From Veillonella sp. VA137 (GTDB lineage: Bacteria > Bacillota > Negativicutes > Veillonellales > Veillonellaceae): a stretch of DNA of 64,000 nt. The stretch lies in the NCBI RefSeq assembly GCF_003992015.1, contig NZ_RQVK01000003.1, forward strand, positions 62,001 through 126,000. Reading direction: 5' to 3'. The notes under the pieces were generated by a model. The model was not told the DNA's origin, did no database searches, and worked only from the letters and a program-made list of their open reading frames with translations. Below are positions 53,768 to 62,925 of this stretch, piece by piece (positions within the stretch are counted from its first letter, which is position 1; every line of letters starts with the position of its first letter). A program made the translations under genes and the position numbers.

Positions 53768-54730
53768 TTAGTCCTCCTTAGTTAGTTTCGCAAACCGGTC
53801 TAACTTATGCTTCTTAAAGATTGCTTTCATCCCACGCTTTTCCGCTTTTTTCTCTGCCTTTTTCTCTGCTTTTTTGGCTACTTTTTGTAAGACTTTTTCC
53901 GTCCATGCGTCGCCATGCTCTTCTGCATAGCGTTCCCATTTGGACAATTTTTTCGCCCATTTGTCTATAGAAAGAGTCTCTTTTTTATGTTTCGACTTAT
54001 CCTTGCTTTTTTCCTTCTTTTTCTTTTTTTCGTGTTTCACAATGCAACATTTTTCTCGTTCTTCTGGAATAGGAGAATTTTCCGTGCAATGTTTACAACG
54101 TTTTTTATGTTCTTTTTTAGGTTTTACCGTCTCGAAGGTATCATACAAGTGAGACTCTGTACTAGTTTGTTTTGTTAGGTCTATAGCAGTCTCCTCTTGA
54201 CTAACATCTGCACGGTCCTCTTCTGCCAACTCCCAGTCTTCATAGTCATATTCATGGATACGCTTCGTTTCGCTAGTACTGCTAAATAAATCCATAAACG
54301 AACTTGATACTGGCTTTAGTTCAACGGTTTCCACAACTTCTTCGACAGATTCTTCCCCTTGCCAGCGGTCAGCCATCACAAAGTCTACACCTAAAGCAAC
54401 ACCTACATCATAGCCTTCCACACCTTCCTCAGCCATAGGTTCTACTGCTGTTGGCTCTTCTAAGGAAGATATCATATCATACAGATAGTGCTCTGTTACC
54501 ATACTTTGGAGACTACGTAGTTCTTCCCATTGTTTTCCTAGCAGCGCCAACATATGAGCAAAGTTTTCTAAATCTTCTACCACTTCCATAGCCATTTCAG
54601 GGGACTCCATATGTTGCGCCTCTAAATTCGCCACATATTGCTGTTGTACTTCCTTGCAATGACTATAGGCTGTCTGCAATCCTTGTAACAATTCTTCAAT
54701 CTGTTCCTGTTCCAATATATATTGTTGCAT
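53768..54730 (-). CDS. Hypothetical protein with acidic front, Cys motif and lysine-rich tail
   Basis: A 320-residue protein of no recognised family. The first 190 residues are helical and acidic (coiled-coil-like to about residue 100). A Cys-rich stretch follows at about 235-252 (RCKHCTENSPIPEEREKCC), which could bind a metal. The rest is dominated by lysines (KKKKKEKSKDKSKHKKE and repeated KAEKKAEKK), likely to bind nucleic acid or acidic surfaces. It lies between dinB and the TauE permease in one operon with arsR. Confidence 0.6.
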   Translation of the reverse strand: MQQYILEQEQIEELLQGLQTAYSHCKEVQQQYVANLEAQHMESPEMAMEVVEDLENFAHMLALLGKQWEELRSLQSMVTEHYLYDMISSLEEPTAVEPMAEEGVEGYDVGVALGVDFVMADRWQGEESVEEVVETVELKPVSSSFMDLFSSTSETKRIHEYDYEDWELAEEDRADVSQEETAIDLTKQTSTESHLYDTFETVKPKKEHKKRCKHCTENSPIPEEREKCCIVKHEKKKKKEKSKDKSKHKKETLSIDKWAKKLSKWERYAEEHGDAWTEKVLQKVAKKAEKKAEKKAEKRGMKAIFKKHKLDRFAKLTKED

Positions 54731-54739
54731 ACTATCCTC

Positions 54740-55921
54740 CTAAGACGATGTCGTATCATCCTTCAATTTTCGTTTCCACAGAGCTCCCGTGGTAACAATA
54801 TCTTCTCCAAACCGTTCTTCCAAAGTATCTAGCACTTGCGCTAATCGATCTGGCTCTGTTTCTTCACTCTGAAAAAGCGACTCTTGTTCCACCTCTTGGT
54901 GAAAGCCACTGACCGTAATCCCCAATAACCGGAACGGCCCTTGTACATTAAGTTTATTATATAATACACACGCCGTCTCATACAATACATCTTCTCGGTC
55001 CGTCTGATAGGATAATCGTTTTTGCCGTGTTTTAGTGGTAAAATCTGGCAATCGCACTTTGATAGCTATCGTATGACCTTTGAGCCCCTTCTGGCGTAAT
55101 CGTTTAGCCACGTGATGCGCAAAATATCGCCATTCATGGTCGATTTCCTCTGGATCCACTAAATCCCTTTCATAGGTCAGTTCATTGCCTACGGATTGCA
55201 ACTCACGATTCCACTCAATAGGACGCTCATCAATGCCTTTGGATAACAAATAAATACGTTCACTTTGATGACCGCAATAGGGTTCTAACTCGTGATAGGA
55301 CTCTAGGCGCGCAACATCTTGAATCTGATGAAAGCCACCTCGTTGTAAAGCTTGTTCCATATGGGCCCCTACGCCCCACAATCTACGCACTGGTAAGCGC
55401 CCAATATGTGCTACCTCTTGCCCATGAGGAATAATGTATAAGCCATCTGGTTTTTTCAAATCCGATGCAAGCTTCGCTAAAAACTTATTCGGTCCAATCC
55501 CGACAGAGGCGACTAGACCGGTTAAGGACCTAATTTGCTCTTTCACAGCACGTCCTACTGCCATAGGCGATTCATAGAGTTTTCCTAGTCCTGAAATATC
55601 TAAAAAAGCCTCATCCAAAGAAATGGGCTCTAAATAGGGACTAAACCGATGCAACACTTCATGAATTTGATCAGAAATTTCATGATATCGTTCCATCCGT
55701 GGCAATAGATAGATACCATCTGAGCATAATTTTCTAGCCTTCCCAATAGGCATAGCAGAACGTACCCCAAATTTCCGTGCTTCATAACTGCACGTAGCCA
55801 CCACACCACGTGAAGAAAGGCCACCCACGATAACTGGATGACCTTGTAGTTCTGGACGATCATGTTGTTCTACAGATGCAAAGAAAGCATCCATGTCTAC
55901 ATGCATAATCCAACGTTTCAT
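54740..55921 (-). CDS. dinB: DNA polymerase IV
   Basis: Translesion Y-family polymerase of 393 residues. Catalytic acidic residues lie in HVDMDAFFASVEQ and ISLDEAFLDIS. The segment SVGIGPNKFLAKLASDLKKPDG is the family hallmark, followed by the HhH region and little-finger domain. The end does not show a clear beta-clamp-binding QxxLF peptide; LFQSEETEP is the nearest. It starts one base after arsR, an unusual operon partner. Confidence 0.93.
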   Translation of the reverse strand: MKRWIMHVDMDAFFASVEQHDRPELQGHPVIVGGLSSRGVVATCSYEARKFGVRSAMPIGKARKLCSDGIYLLPRMERYHEISDQIHEVLHRFSPYLEPISLDEAFLDISGLGKLYESPMAVGRAVKEQIRSLTGLVASVGIGPNKFLAKLASDLKKPDGLYIIPHGQEVAHIGRLPVRRLWGVGAHMEQALQRGGFHQIQDVARLESYHELEPYCGHQSERIYLLSKGIDERPIEWNRELQSVGNELTYERDLVDPEEIDHEWRYFAHHVAKRLRQKGLKGHTIAIKVRLPDFTTKTRQKRLSYQTDREDVLYETACVLYNKLNVQGPFRLLGITVSGFHQEVEQESLFQSEETEPDRLAQVLDTLEERFGEDIVTTGALWKRKLKDDTTSS

Positions 55922-55922
55922 A

Positions 55923-56279
55923 TTATTCTACCACCGCTTGTGGAGCATCCTCAATACGGCAGTATTTGATTTGTGCGCAAATGCACTCATCTTTTGTTTT
56001 ATATAGTTCAGGCAAGAATTTAACAAATTCATCAAATGCTTCTTCATTAATGGAGTAGCGTGTCCACAAACCGCTACGCACAGAATTCACAATACCTGCA
56101 TCAATTAAGATTTTCATGTGATAACTAAGAGTAGATTGAGATAACTCAAAGCTAGCCAAAATATCACAAGCACATAATTCATTACAAGACAACATGTCTA
56201 CTATGTGCAATCTCGTTTCATCGCTAAGGGCTTTAAAAATCGCTGCCAAACGTTCGTATGTAACTTCTAACATTCTCAT
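55923..56279 (-). CDS. ArsR/SmtB-family metal-sensing repressor
   Basis: A 118-residue winged-helix repressor. The metal site matches the ArsR type, ELCACDIL (ELCVCDL in classic arsenite sensors), and further cysteines are present near the C-terminus (ECICAQIKYC). The recognition helix is LSQSTLSYHMKIL. It is the first gene of an operon with dinB and others, so it probably represses its own operon and is released by arsenite, antimonite or a similar thiol-reactive ion. No arsenic efflux pump is adjacent. Confidence 0.88.
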   Translation of the reverse strand: MRMLEVTYERLAAIFKALSDETRLHIVDMLSCNELCACDILASFELSQSTLSYHMKILIDAGIVNSVRSGLWTRYSINEEAFDEFVKFLPELYKTKDECICAQIKYCRIEDAPQAVVE

Positions 56280-56404
56280 TCTCCTATATGTATTTTACTT
56301 GTAACCTTACCCCCTTATTATATACAAATTTCTAAACTAAATCTAATAATTTAAATGAATAAAGGATACTTTTTAGTAATACCACTATGTAATTTAAGAA
56401 AGAT

Positions 56405-56435
56405 AAAAACGACAAAGCATAGCTTTGTCGTTTTT
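56405..56435. terminator. Bidirectional terminator between ahpC and arsR
   Basis: AAAAACGACAAAGC pairs with GCTTTGTCGTTTTT around two bases. It lies about 150 bases past the ahpC stop. Confidence 0.7.
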
Positions 56436-56582
56436 ATGGGAAGTAAAGGATCTAAGATGTGTTCTTAGGAAAGTTTACAAATATAGTCAACATACTCAAG
56501 TAGTACATCATGTATTGTTGAAGATTCGAGAGAGGGAGAGGATTCTTCAACCACAACTAACTACAGGAGCTGTTTATTTACA

Positions 56583-57146
56583 TTAGATTTTGCCAACTAA
56601 GCCAAGATCTGCTGGGTTCAATGTTTTTTCACCAGGAGTCCATTTCGCTGGGCACACTTCACCATGTTTTGCAACAAATTGGCAAGCTTGTACTTTACGT
56701 ACTAACTCAGCAGCGGAACGACCTACACCCATGTCACAGATTTCTGCGGCACGAATGATGCCTTCTGGGTCTACCACGAAAGAACCGCGGTATGCTTGGC
56801 CAGACTCTTCAGAGAATGTTTCGAAAAAGTCAGCTAATTCATGTTTAATATCGGATACCATAGTGTATTCGATTTTATTGATAGTAGGAGATGCATCGGA
56901 CCATGCTTTATGAACGAATGCAGAGTCAACAGATACGGAGAATACTTCTACGCCCAAATCTTTCAATTCTGCGTATTGATCTTGTAAGTCTGCCAATTCT
57001 GTTGGACACACAAATGTGAAGTCTGCTGGATAGAATACAAACACGCTCCATTTACCTTCGATATCTTTGTTGCTTACTTTGATGATTTCTGGTTTACGGA
57101 ATGCATCTAATTCAAAAGCTGGTAGTTGTTTACCGATGATTGCCAT
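56583..57146 (-). CDS. ahpC: Peroxiredoxin, AhpC type
   Basis: A 2-Cys peroxiredoxin that reduces hydrogen peroxide and organic peroxides. The start at 57146 (MAIIGKQLPAFELD, 187 residues) follows AAAGGAG. The peroxidatic Cys lies in FYPADFTFVCPTEL and the resolving Cys in GEVCPAKWTPGEKTL. No ahpF gene is adjacent, so the reductant comes from elsewhere. It stands alone. Confidence 0.95.
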   Translation of the reverse strand: MAIIGKQLPAFELDAFRKPEIIKVSNKDIEGKWSVFVFYPADFTFVCPTELADLQDQYAELKDLGVEVFSVSVDSAFVHKAWSDASPTINKIEYTMVSDIKHELADFFETFSEESGQAYRGSFVVDPEGIIRAAEICDMGVGRSAAELVRKVQACQFVAKHGEVCPAKWTPGEKTLNPADLGLVGKI

Positions 57147-57292
57147 TCTAATATCTCCTTTATTGTTACAATCTATGCATAGCACATACTAGGTATGTAG
57201 CTATGGAATCAATCTATGTATCTATCATACACTATACTTTTACAAAAATCAATATAGAATTGTTCTCATTCTCTATACCAATAATGCATAGA

Positions 57293-58534
57293 TTATTTTT
57301 CTAACATCGTTTCTAGGATGACAACATCGGTTTGCTTCATTCCTTCACGAGCAATGGTTGCTACCGTTTGCACCGTATGGTCAATGTCTTCTTTTACAAT
57401 ACCTTGGCCTGCTTTAAAGCTATTATCCGTCTTTGCTTGTGTATAGGCTAATAAGGAATTACCAAGAGACATACCAATTTTCATAGCACAAGATGCCTTT
57501 GCCCCATCGCAAACCACACCGGATGTACCTGCCAATGCATTTGATAATGTTTCCCAAACTACTTCCTTGGATTCATTGAGCAAGAATGCTACACCAGCAG
57601 CTGTCGCAGAGGCAGCACTCACTACACCGCAGTACGCACTCAAACGACCAATGTATTGTTTAATGTATAGGGCTAACACATTGGCTAAGGCTAAAGAGCG
57701 CAACGTATGGTCACGATCGATACCGTATTCTTTAGCATACATCATGATAGGCACAGATAGCGTAATCCCTTGGTTACCACTACCGCAGTTGATCATTACT
57801 GGCATAGAACAGCCGTCCATGCGCGCATCAGAGCCAGCCGCTGCATAGGCACGTGCTCTATCCGCAATGGAAGAAGAATTGGAAATAATCAATTTACCAA
57901 TGTTAGAACCATAATTATTTTTCATACCTTCTTCGGCAATAGCCATATTCAAATCTAATTGTGGTCCTAAAATATCTTCCAACTCTTTCGCATCTACAGT
58001 ACTAGCAAATTCATAGCAAGAATCAAAGCACAATTCCATAGAGTGCTTAGCCACTTCTTCTGCAGATAAGGCAATCAACACTTCTCCGTCTTTTTCAGCG
58101 TAAGAAATAGTGGTATGTGTATTTTGAACAATGACCTTAGACGTATGCTCACCAGCCACAGCAGTAACTTCGATGAATAAGTTTTCTACCCCTTCTGCTA
58201 GCTCAATATCACAGTAATCCGCTTCAAATAAACGGTCTGCTTCTACCACTTGTTCATGAGTAAGGTCTTCTAACACTTCTAATTCTTTCGCTGCTGTCCC
58301 TACTAGGGTACCTAAAATAAGACTATAATAAATGCCCGTACGCCCTTCTGAATTAGGAATGGTCACACTTTTTGCATTTTTAATAATATTGCCACTCAAA
58401 CGACCATGAATATGATCTGGTCGAACGCCCAATAGCTCTGCCGCTTTCGCCGCTGCAAAGGCCAAGGCAATTGGCTCTGTACAACCAAAGGCCGGTTTTA
58501 CCTCACGTTTTAATAATTCTATGTACTCTGTCAT
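57293..58534 (-). CDS. cyuA: L-cysteine desulfidase family protein (CyuA/UPF0597)
   Basis: A 413-residue iron-sulfur enzyme related to serine dehydratase. Landmarks are FGCTEPIALAFAAAKAAE at the N-terminus, DGCSMPVMINCGSGNQG in the middle and CDGAKASCAMKIG near the C-terminus, which supply cluster cysteines. Family members split cysteine to pyruvate, ammonia and sulfide, and occasionally use serine. In this anaerobe it would supply pyruvate and nitrogen from cysteine. It stands alone. Confidence 0.85.
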   Translation of the reverse strand: MTEYIELLKREVKPAFGCTEPIALAFAAAKAAELLGVRPDHIHGRLSGNIIKNAKSVTIPNSEGRTGIYYSLILGTLVGTAAKELEVLEDLTHEQVVEADRLFEADYCDIELAEGVENLFIEVTAVAGEHTSKVIVQNTHTTISYAEKDGEVLIALSAEEVAKHSMELCFDSCYEFASTVDAKELEDILGPQLDLNMAIAEEGMKNNYGSNIGKLIISNSSSIADRARAYAAAGSDARMDGCSMPVMINCGSGNQGITLSVPIMMYAKEYGIDRDHTLRSLALANVLALYIKQYIGRLSAYCGVVSAASATAAGVAFLLNESKEVVWETLSNALAGTSGVVCDGAKASCAMKIGMSLGNSLLAYTQAKTDNSFKAGQGIVKEDIDHTVQTVATIAREGMKQTDVVILETMLEK

Positions 58535-58680
58535 ACAAACCTCCTACTTACTTATGTTTAAAAACGATACGTTCCACCTCTACTTGAAATGCATCATATC
58601 TGTATATATCATATAGTTTCATACACTACTGGTATATTGTATCATACCACATTCACAACCTATACAAGTATATAAATCAG

Positions 58681-59820
58681 TTATAGGTGCCATAATTTTT
58701 TATCTATGCAATACGCCTCTAACGCCTCTATATCAACGTCTACACCCAATCCAGCACCATTAGGCACCTCCACAAACTGTGAAAGTCCCTTTGCACCACA
58801 GTCTTTCATTCTACTAACAATGGGTGGACTAGTCAAATCTCGCTCAAAATAGCGCAACGAATCTGACAAATCTCCCGGCATATAGGTATCTCCTAGAGCC
58901 GCTAGTTGTACATGTATCCATTTGGAAATACTGGATTCCACCATGGAGCCAATCCAGTACTGGATGCCATGGTCACGACAATACTGAATGGCCTTGGCCG
59001 TTTCTCGAAGACCACCTAAACGCCCTACTTTTACATTGAGTACATCTAACAAGCCATGCGTATGAGCATAGACCAAGTCGTCATATTCCAAAATCGATTC
59101 ATCTAAACATATAGGAGTCGTAATCCCCCAATCATGCATTGACCTATATTGTTGATAGGTTTCTAAACTATCTATCTGAAAGGGCTCTTCTATACATGCT
59201 AAATCAAATTCATTAAATGCCCGTACCTTATCCATATCTTCATAGGTATAACTTTGATTTGCATCCACCGCTAACATAAGGTCTGGATAGGCTGAACGCA
59301 CACGCTGTACTCGTTCATAACCATCCTTGGGGGATACTTTCAGTTTAATACGCTGACACCCTTGTGATACATAAACAGACACCGCATCCACCAAAGTATT
59401 CAAAGGAACCTCGCCAATGACAATGCCCGTAGGTACGGTCGGTAGTAAGGATTGCTGTAGCACGTATTCCACTGTATTGACACCTAAGCGATGGCATTGT
59501 AGATGGAGCAAGGCATTTTCCACAGATGCCACAGTCATAGGCATGCCTTCCAGCAGCCATTGTTGTGGCAATGTGGTTGTTGTTTCTTGCCCCAACAGGT
59601 TTGGTAAATACCTAGTACATAAGGTATCCCAACAAGATGCCACCGTTTCTTTTGTATAAAAAGGGTCTACAAAGGCCACACATTCCCCGTAACCTACACA
59701 GCCCGCTTCATCTTCCAAACGAACAATGAGAGTATCCCTAATGCCTACTTCGCCCTTTGCCGTTTTGAAAGTAAACTTCATCAGTAATTGCACATGGTAC
59801 AGGGTGATATTTGTAATCAT
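58681..59820 (-). CDS. menC: o-Succinylbenzoate synthase (enolase superfamily)
   Basis: A 379-residue enolase-superfamily enzyme. It has the KxK motif (RIKLKVSPKDG), metal ligands in LAVDANQSY, CIEEPF and CLDESI, and the second catalytic Lys in LNVKVGRLGG. It dehydrates SHCHC to o-succinylbenzoate in menaquinone synthesis. The OSBS branch also includes N-succinylamino acid racemases, but the menD/menH/menF neighbourhood favours menC. It lies about 210 bases after menH, on the same strand. Confidence 0.88.
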   Translation of the reverse strand: MITNITLYHVQLLMKFTFKTAKGEVGIRDTLIVRLEDEAGCVGYGECVAFVDPFYTKETVASCWDTLCTRYLPNLLGQETTTTLPQQWLLEGMPMTVASVENALLHLQCHRLGVNTVEYVLQQSLLPTVPTGIVIGEVPLNTLVDAVSVYVSQGCQRIKLKVSPKDGYERVQRVRSAYPDLMLAVDANQSYTYEDMDKVRAFNEFDLACIEEPFQIDSLETYQQYRSMHDWGITTPICLDESILEYDDLVYAHTHGLLDVLNVKVGRLGGLRETAKAIQYCRDHGIQYWIGSMVESSISKWIHVQLAALGDTYMPGDLSDSLRYFERDLTSPPIVSRMKDCGAKGLSQFVEVPNGAGLGVDVDIEALEAYCIDKKLWHL

Positions 59821-60032
59821 AGGACACCTCTCATTTCTATCATATCACTAGAATTATATATAACTAGTTGGTTTCATAACATAGTGGAGCCCATTGTATT
59901 AAGTGGTAGATATGTGGTCGATTGCTGTACTAGATATGTTATCGAGTGTTGTCCTGCCCCGTAGATAGAATCCCTGACACCATCTATTTCCATATCCGTA
60001 CATCCTTCTAGCATATATGACCAACACATCCC

Positions 60033-60872
60033 CTAATACCTACCGGTATAAAAAAAGCATTCCAGTATCTGCTGATACGCCTCTGGTGCTTCTACATGTA
60101 CATTATGCCCTACTTTAGGCACAATGCGATGGACATCGCCAAAATACTGCGCTCCAATGGCTGTATATTTCGTATCTAATTCTCCGCTAATATAACAGAC
60201 GGGCATGGTCAATTCCGACAAACGATGGCCTACATAAGGCATACTCCCCTGTCCACTTCCTTCCAAGGTGAAAGCCAATGCATGGGGGCTATTGAGCAAG
60301 CGCCGCCCTCTAATCTGCTGTTCCACCTTTGTAGGCAAACCTTGTTGTGTCTTAAAAATCTCTAGCTTAGCCCAAGTCTCGCTAAACCACGTGATATCAT
60401 GTGCTCGAATCCGTTCAGCCAGCGCTTGATCGGCTACATAGCGGTCTTGTCGTTCTACTCTATCTTCTATCCCTACAGAGCCACTTTCCAAAACTAGGTG
60501 CGTCACTTCCTCTGGATACTCTAATGCATATAATAAAGCCATCCTCGCCCCCATGGAATACCCCATGAGAGCATATCTTTCACCGGCTACGGCATAGATA
60601 ACCGTATGCAAATCGATCAGCATCTGTGGTAATGTGTAAGGTCCTAATTCCATAGGTCGAGCCGACCTACCATGACCCATACTATCGATGCGTATCAGTC
60701 GATACCCGCTGACCTCGATGCCATCCCAAGTGGAGCCGGATTCGGAAAATCCATGGAAACAGACTAACGGTTTTCCCGTCCCCACTACAGTCACCCCATA
60801 GTGGTGCTCTCCTATGTGGATCTGCATGCGTTGCATATCTAAGGTTCGTATATCTTGAATCATTGCTCTCAT
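60033..60872 (-). CDS. menH: SHCHC synthase, alpha/beta hydrolase (MenH)
   Basis: A 279-residue alpha/beta hydrolase that removes pyruvate from SEPHCHC in menaquinone synthesis. The nucleophile elbow is GYSMGARMALL, the oxyanion region LVCFHGFSESGSTWDG, and the late catalytic His lies in VGHNVHVEAP. The start at 60872 (MRAMIQDIRTL) is one base after the menD stop; the longer frame to 60905 starts inside menD without a site. Confidence 0.88.
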   Translation of the reverse strand: MRAMIQDIRTLDMQRMQIHIGEHHYGVTVVGTGKPLVCFHGFSESGSTWDGIEVSGYRLIRIDSMGHGRSARPMELGPYTLPQMLIDLHTVIYAVAGERYALMGYSMGARMALLYALEYPEEVTHLVLESGSVGIEDRVERQDRYVADQALAERIRAHDITWFSETWAKLEIFKTQQGLPTKVEQQIRGRRLLNSPHALAFTLEGSGQGSMPYVGHRLSELTMPVCYISGELDTKYTAIGAQYFGDVHRIVPKVGHNVHVEAPEAYQQILECFFYTGRY

Positions 60873-60873
60873 A

Positions 60874-62616
60874 TTATTGCACCCGATAGACCTTATGTAA
60901 TTCACAACTACCTTCTTTGGACGTAGGCACTTCTATGAGATGTATCCCCTCTGCACCAATGTATTGTTGCATCGCCTGCTCCAATTCTGCATTGGTGGTG
61001 ACTTTCACATAGTCTAGGCCATACATGGTCGCTAACCCACTGTAATCAATACCTTGCGGTGTATTGAATAGGTAATCGAAATCGTCCGTTCCTTTTTGTG
61101 GCAAATATTGAAAAATCCCACCTCCATCATTGTTATGTAAAATGATGGTCAAATTCATACCATGTGTCTTTCCAATAGCTAGGCCGTTTAAATCGTGAAA
61201 GAAACTTAAATCTCCTGTAACCATAACAGTAGGTTTCCCATTCATGCTAAGTCCTAACGCCGTAGATACAGTTCCATCAATACCATTGGTACCACGATTG
61301 CCGTACACCATGGCTTGCGATCGTCCAGTGGCCCAGAAATAGTCCATATCACGAATAGACATGCTGTTCGCCGCTAGAATTTGGCCTTCATCGGGCATCA
61401 TTTGTTGTAACATGTGAATGGTACGACCTTCAAATAGATTCGGTTCCTCTTGGACTTTGTCTAATTGTTCACGGCTATTGGATTCGATTTGTTGCCATAT
61501 TTGTACATAGGAACTATCTGCTGCTAGCTGTCCACTATACGCACTATTTGTATCTAAGTCTCGATATGTACAATTATCTTTTTGCTCACTTATTTCATAA
61601 ATTATAGTACCTAACCCTTGTTGTAAAGATAGACCACGATATACTTCTGTTACAAATACATCCAGCGATGCCATCACATGTATGGTAGTCGTCAAACTAG
61701 GATTCACCACATCTGCATTAGGGCTGACAGTAATATAATCAATATCCGTTAAGGTCCCCATCCATTGTTGAATCCGCTTCGACACAGGGATTTGCCCCAA
61801 TTGAATGACCACATCTGGTCGCAACTCTTCCCATCGTTCATGATGAACCAAGAACGCATCATAGGTGCTAATCACGCCCTCGTATTGGCGCAAATTAGAC
61901 AAAGGGTCACCGATGACCACAGCGCCAATCCGATCGGCGAAGTCCACCACCGCTTTCGGGTTCGTAACCGACGGACCGCCCAAAATGAGTACTCGTTTTC
62001 CATCCAGCAACGATACCAAGGATGCTATCTCTTCATGTTTCACAAGTTGGAATGGTTTCGCACTACGACCTTGTTTAAAATACTCCGCCCCACGATTGGG
62101 CACCAAGGGCTCAAACAAAGGTACATTGATGTGTACAGGCCCCAGTTTGTGGTCATTCGCTTTCAAATAGGCACGGCGTGCCAATTGACGAGGGTATGTG
62201 TAATAGTAACTTTCACTAGGCACAGACAATTCCTCATAATAGTTCACGGCGGTGCCAAAATATTTCTGTTGATCAATGGTCTGCGGTGCCCCTACTTGCT
62301 GCAAGGTATACGGACGGTCGGCGGACAAAATAATCATAGGCACACCGCTGTGCTTGGCTTCCACCACAGCAGGTCCATAATGAGTCAATGCAGACCCCGA
62401 TGTACACACCAATACGGCTGGTTCCCCTTGCGCTTTGGCAATGCCCAACGCCATAAACCCAGCAGACCGCTCATCAATATTCATATACGTGTGAAAGCCT
62501 CCATGGCTTTGAAAGAGCATGGCTAATGTAGTGGACCGTGAACCAGGGCTGAACACCGCATGGCGCACCCCTAATTGGTATAACTCATCCACCAAACTTG
62601 CTATATATTCATTCAT
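60874..62616 (-). CDS. menD: SEPHCHC synthase (MenD)
   Basis: A thiamine-pyrophosphate enzyme joining isochorismate and 2-oxoglutarate. The 580 residues match the family. Landmarks are VFSPGSRSTTLAML at the N-terminus, CTSGSALTHYGPAVVEA, the active-site RGTNGIDGTVSTALG and the TPP-binding GDLSFFHDLNG...N. It is probably made as a unit with menH; menF ends upstream with its own terminator. Confidence 0.95.
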   Translation of the reverse strand: MNEYIASLVDELYQLGVRHAVFSPGSRSTTLAMLFQSHGGFHTYMNIDERSAGFMALGIAKAQGEPAVLVCTSGSALTHYGPAVVEAKHSGVPMIILSADRPYTLQQVGAPQTIDQQKYFGTAVNYYEELSVPSESYYYTYPRQLARRAYLKANDHKLGPVHINVPLFEPLVPNRGAEYFKQGRSAKPFQLVKHEEIASLVSLLDGKRVLILGGPSVTNPKAVVDFADRIGAVVIGDPLSNLRQYEGVISTYDAFLVHHERWEELRPDVVIQLGQIPVSKRIQQWMGTLTDIDYITVSPNADVVNPSLTTTIHVMASLDVFVTEVYRGLSLQQGLGTIIYEISEQKDNCTYRDLDTNSAYSGQLAADSSYVQIWQQIESNSREQLDKVQEEPNLFEGRTIHMLQQMMPDEGQILAANSMSIRDMDYFWATGRSQAMVYGNRGTNGIDGTVSTALGLSMNGKPTVMVTGDLSFFHDLNGLAIGKTHGMNLTIILHNNDGGGIFQYLPQKGTDDFDYLFNTPQGIDYSGLATMYGLDYVKVTTNAELEQAMQQYIGAEGIHLIEVPTSKEGSCELHKVYRVQ

Positions 62617-62925
62617 ATCGTATCTCCTATACCAATCTGTGGTATTGCGTTATAGTTAATAGTGACTATCTACTAGTATTATACCATTGTTTTTAGATTC
62701 TGTACGTATCCATATGAGTTGCACTGGGCATCTATCTAACACCTAGACGCCACCTACCTCGTTCATAATTAACTAGCATACATAGTCGTGAGAGCATAGC
62801 ACAAAAAAGGAATGCTGATTCCTCAACATTCCTTTTAAATTTCCTATATCTTTTCCACAAACGTATGTAGATCCATCATCCTACCTATTGCATGCCTAGT
62901 TTAACCTATACGTAGATATATCATC
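62617..62925. other. Intergenic region between menF and menD
   Basis: Apart from a hairpin terminator (62803-62836) nothing was seen. A menD promoter should lie here; no strong -35/-10 pair was identified. Confidence 0.5.
62803..62836 (-). terminator. menF terminator
   Basis: AAAAGGAATG pairs with CATTCCTTTT around a loop GTTGAGGAATCAG, followed by T's on the minus strand. Confidence 0.7.

Noticed and set aside
61765-62526. 253-codon open frame on the plus strand
   Set aside because: It lies wholly inside menD on the opposite strand, has no ribosome site and reads as low-complexity shadow protein.
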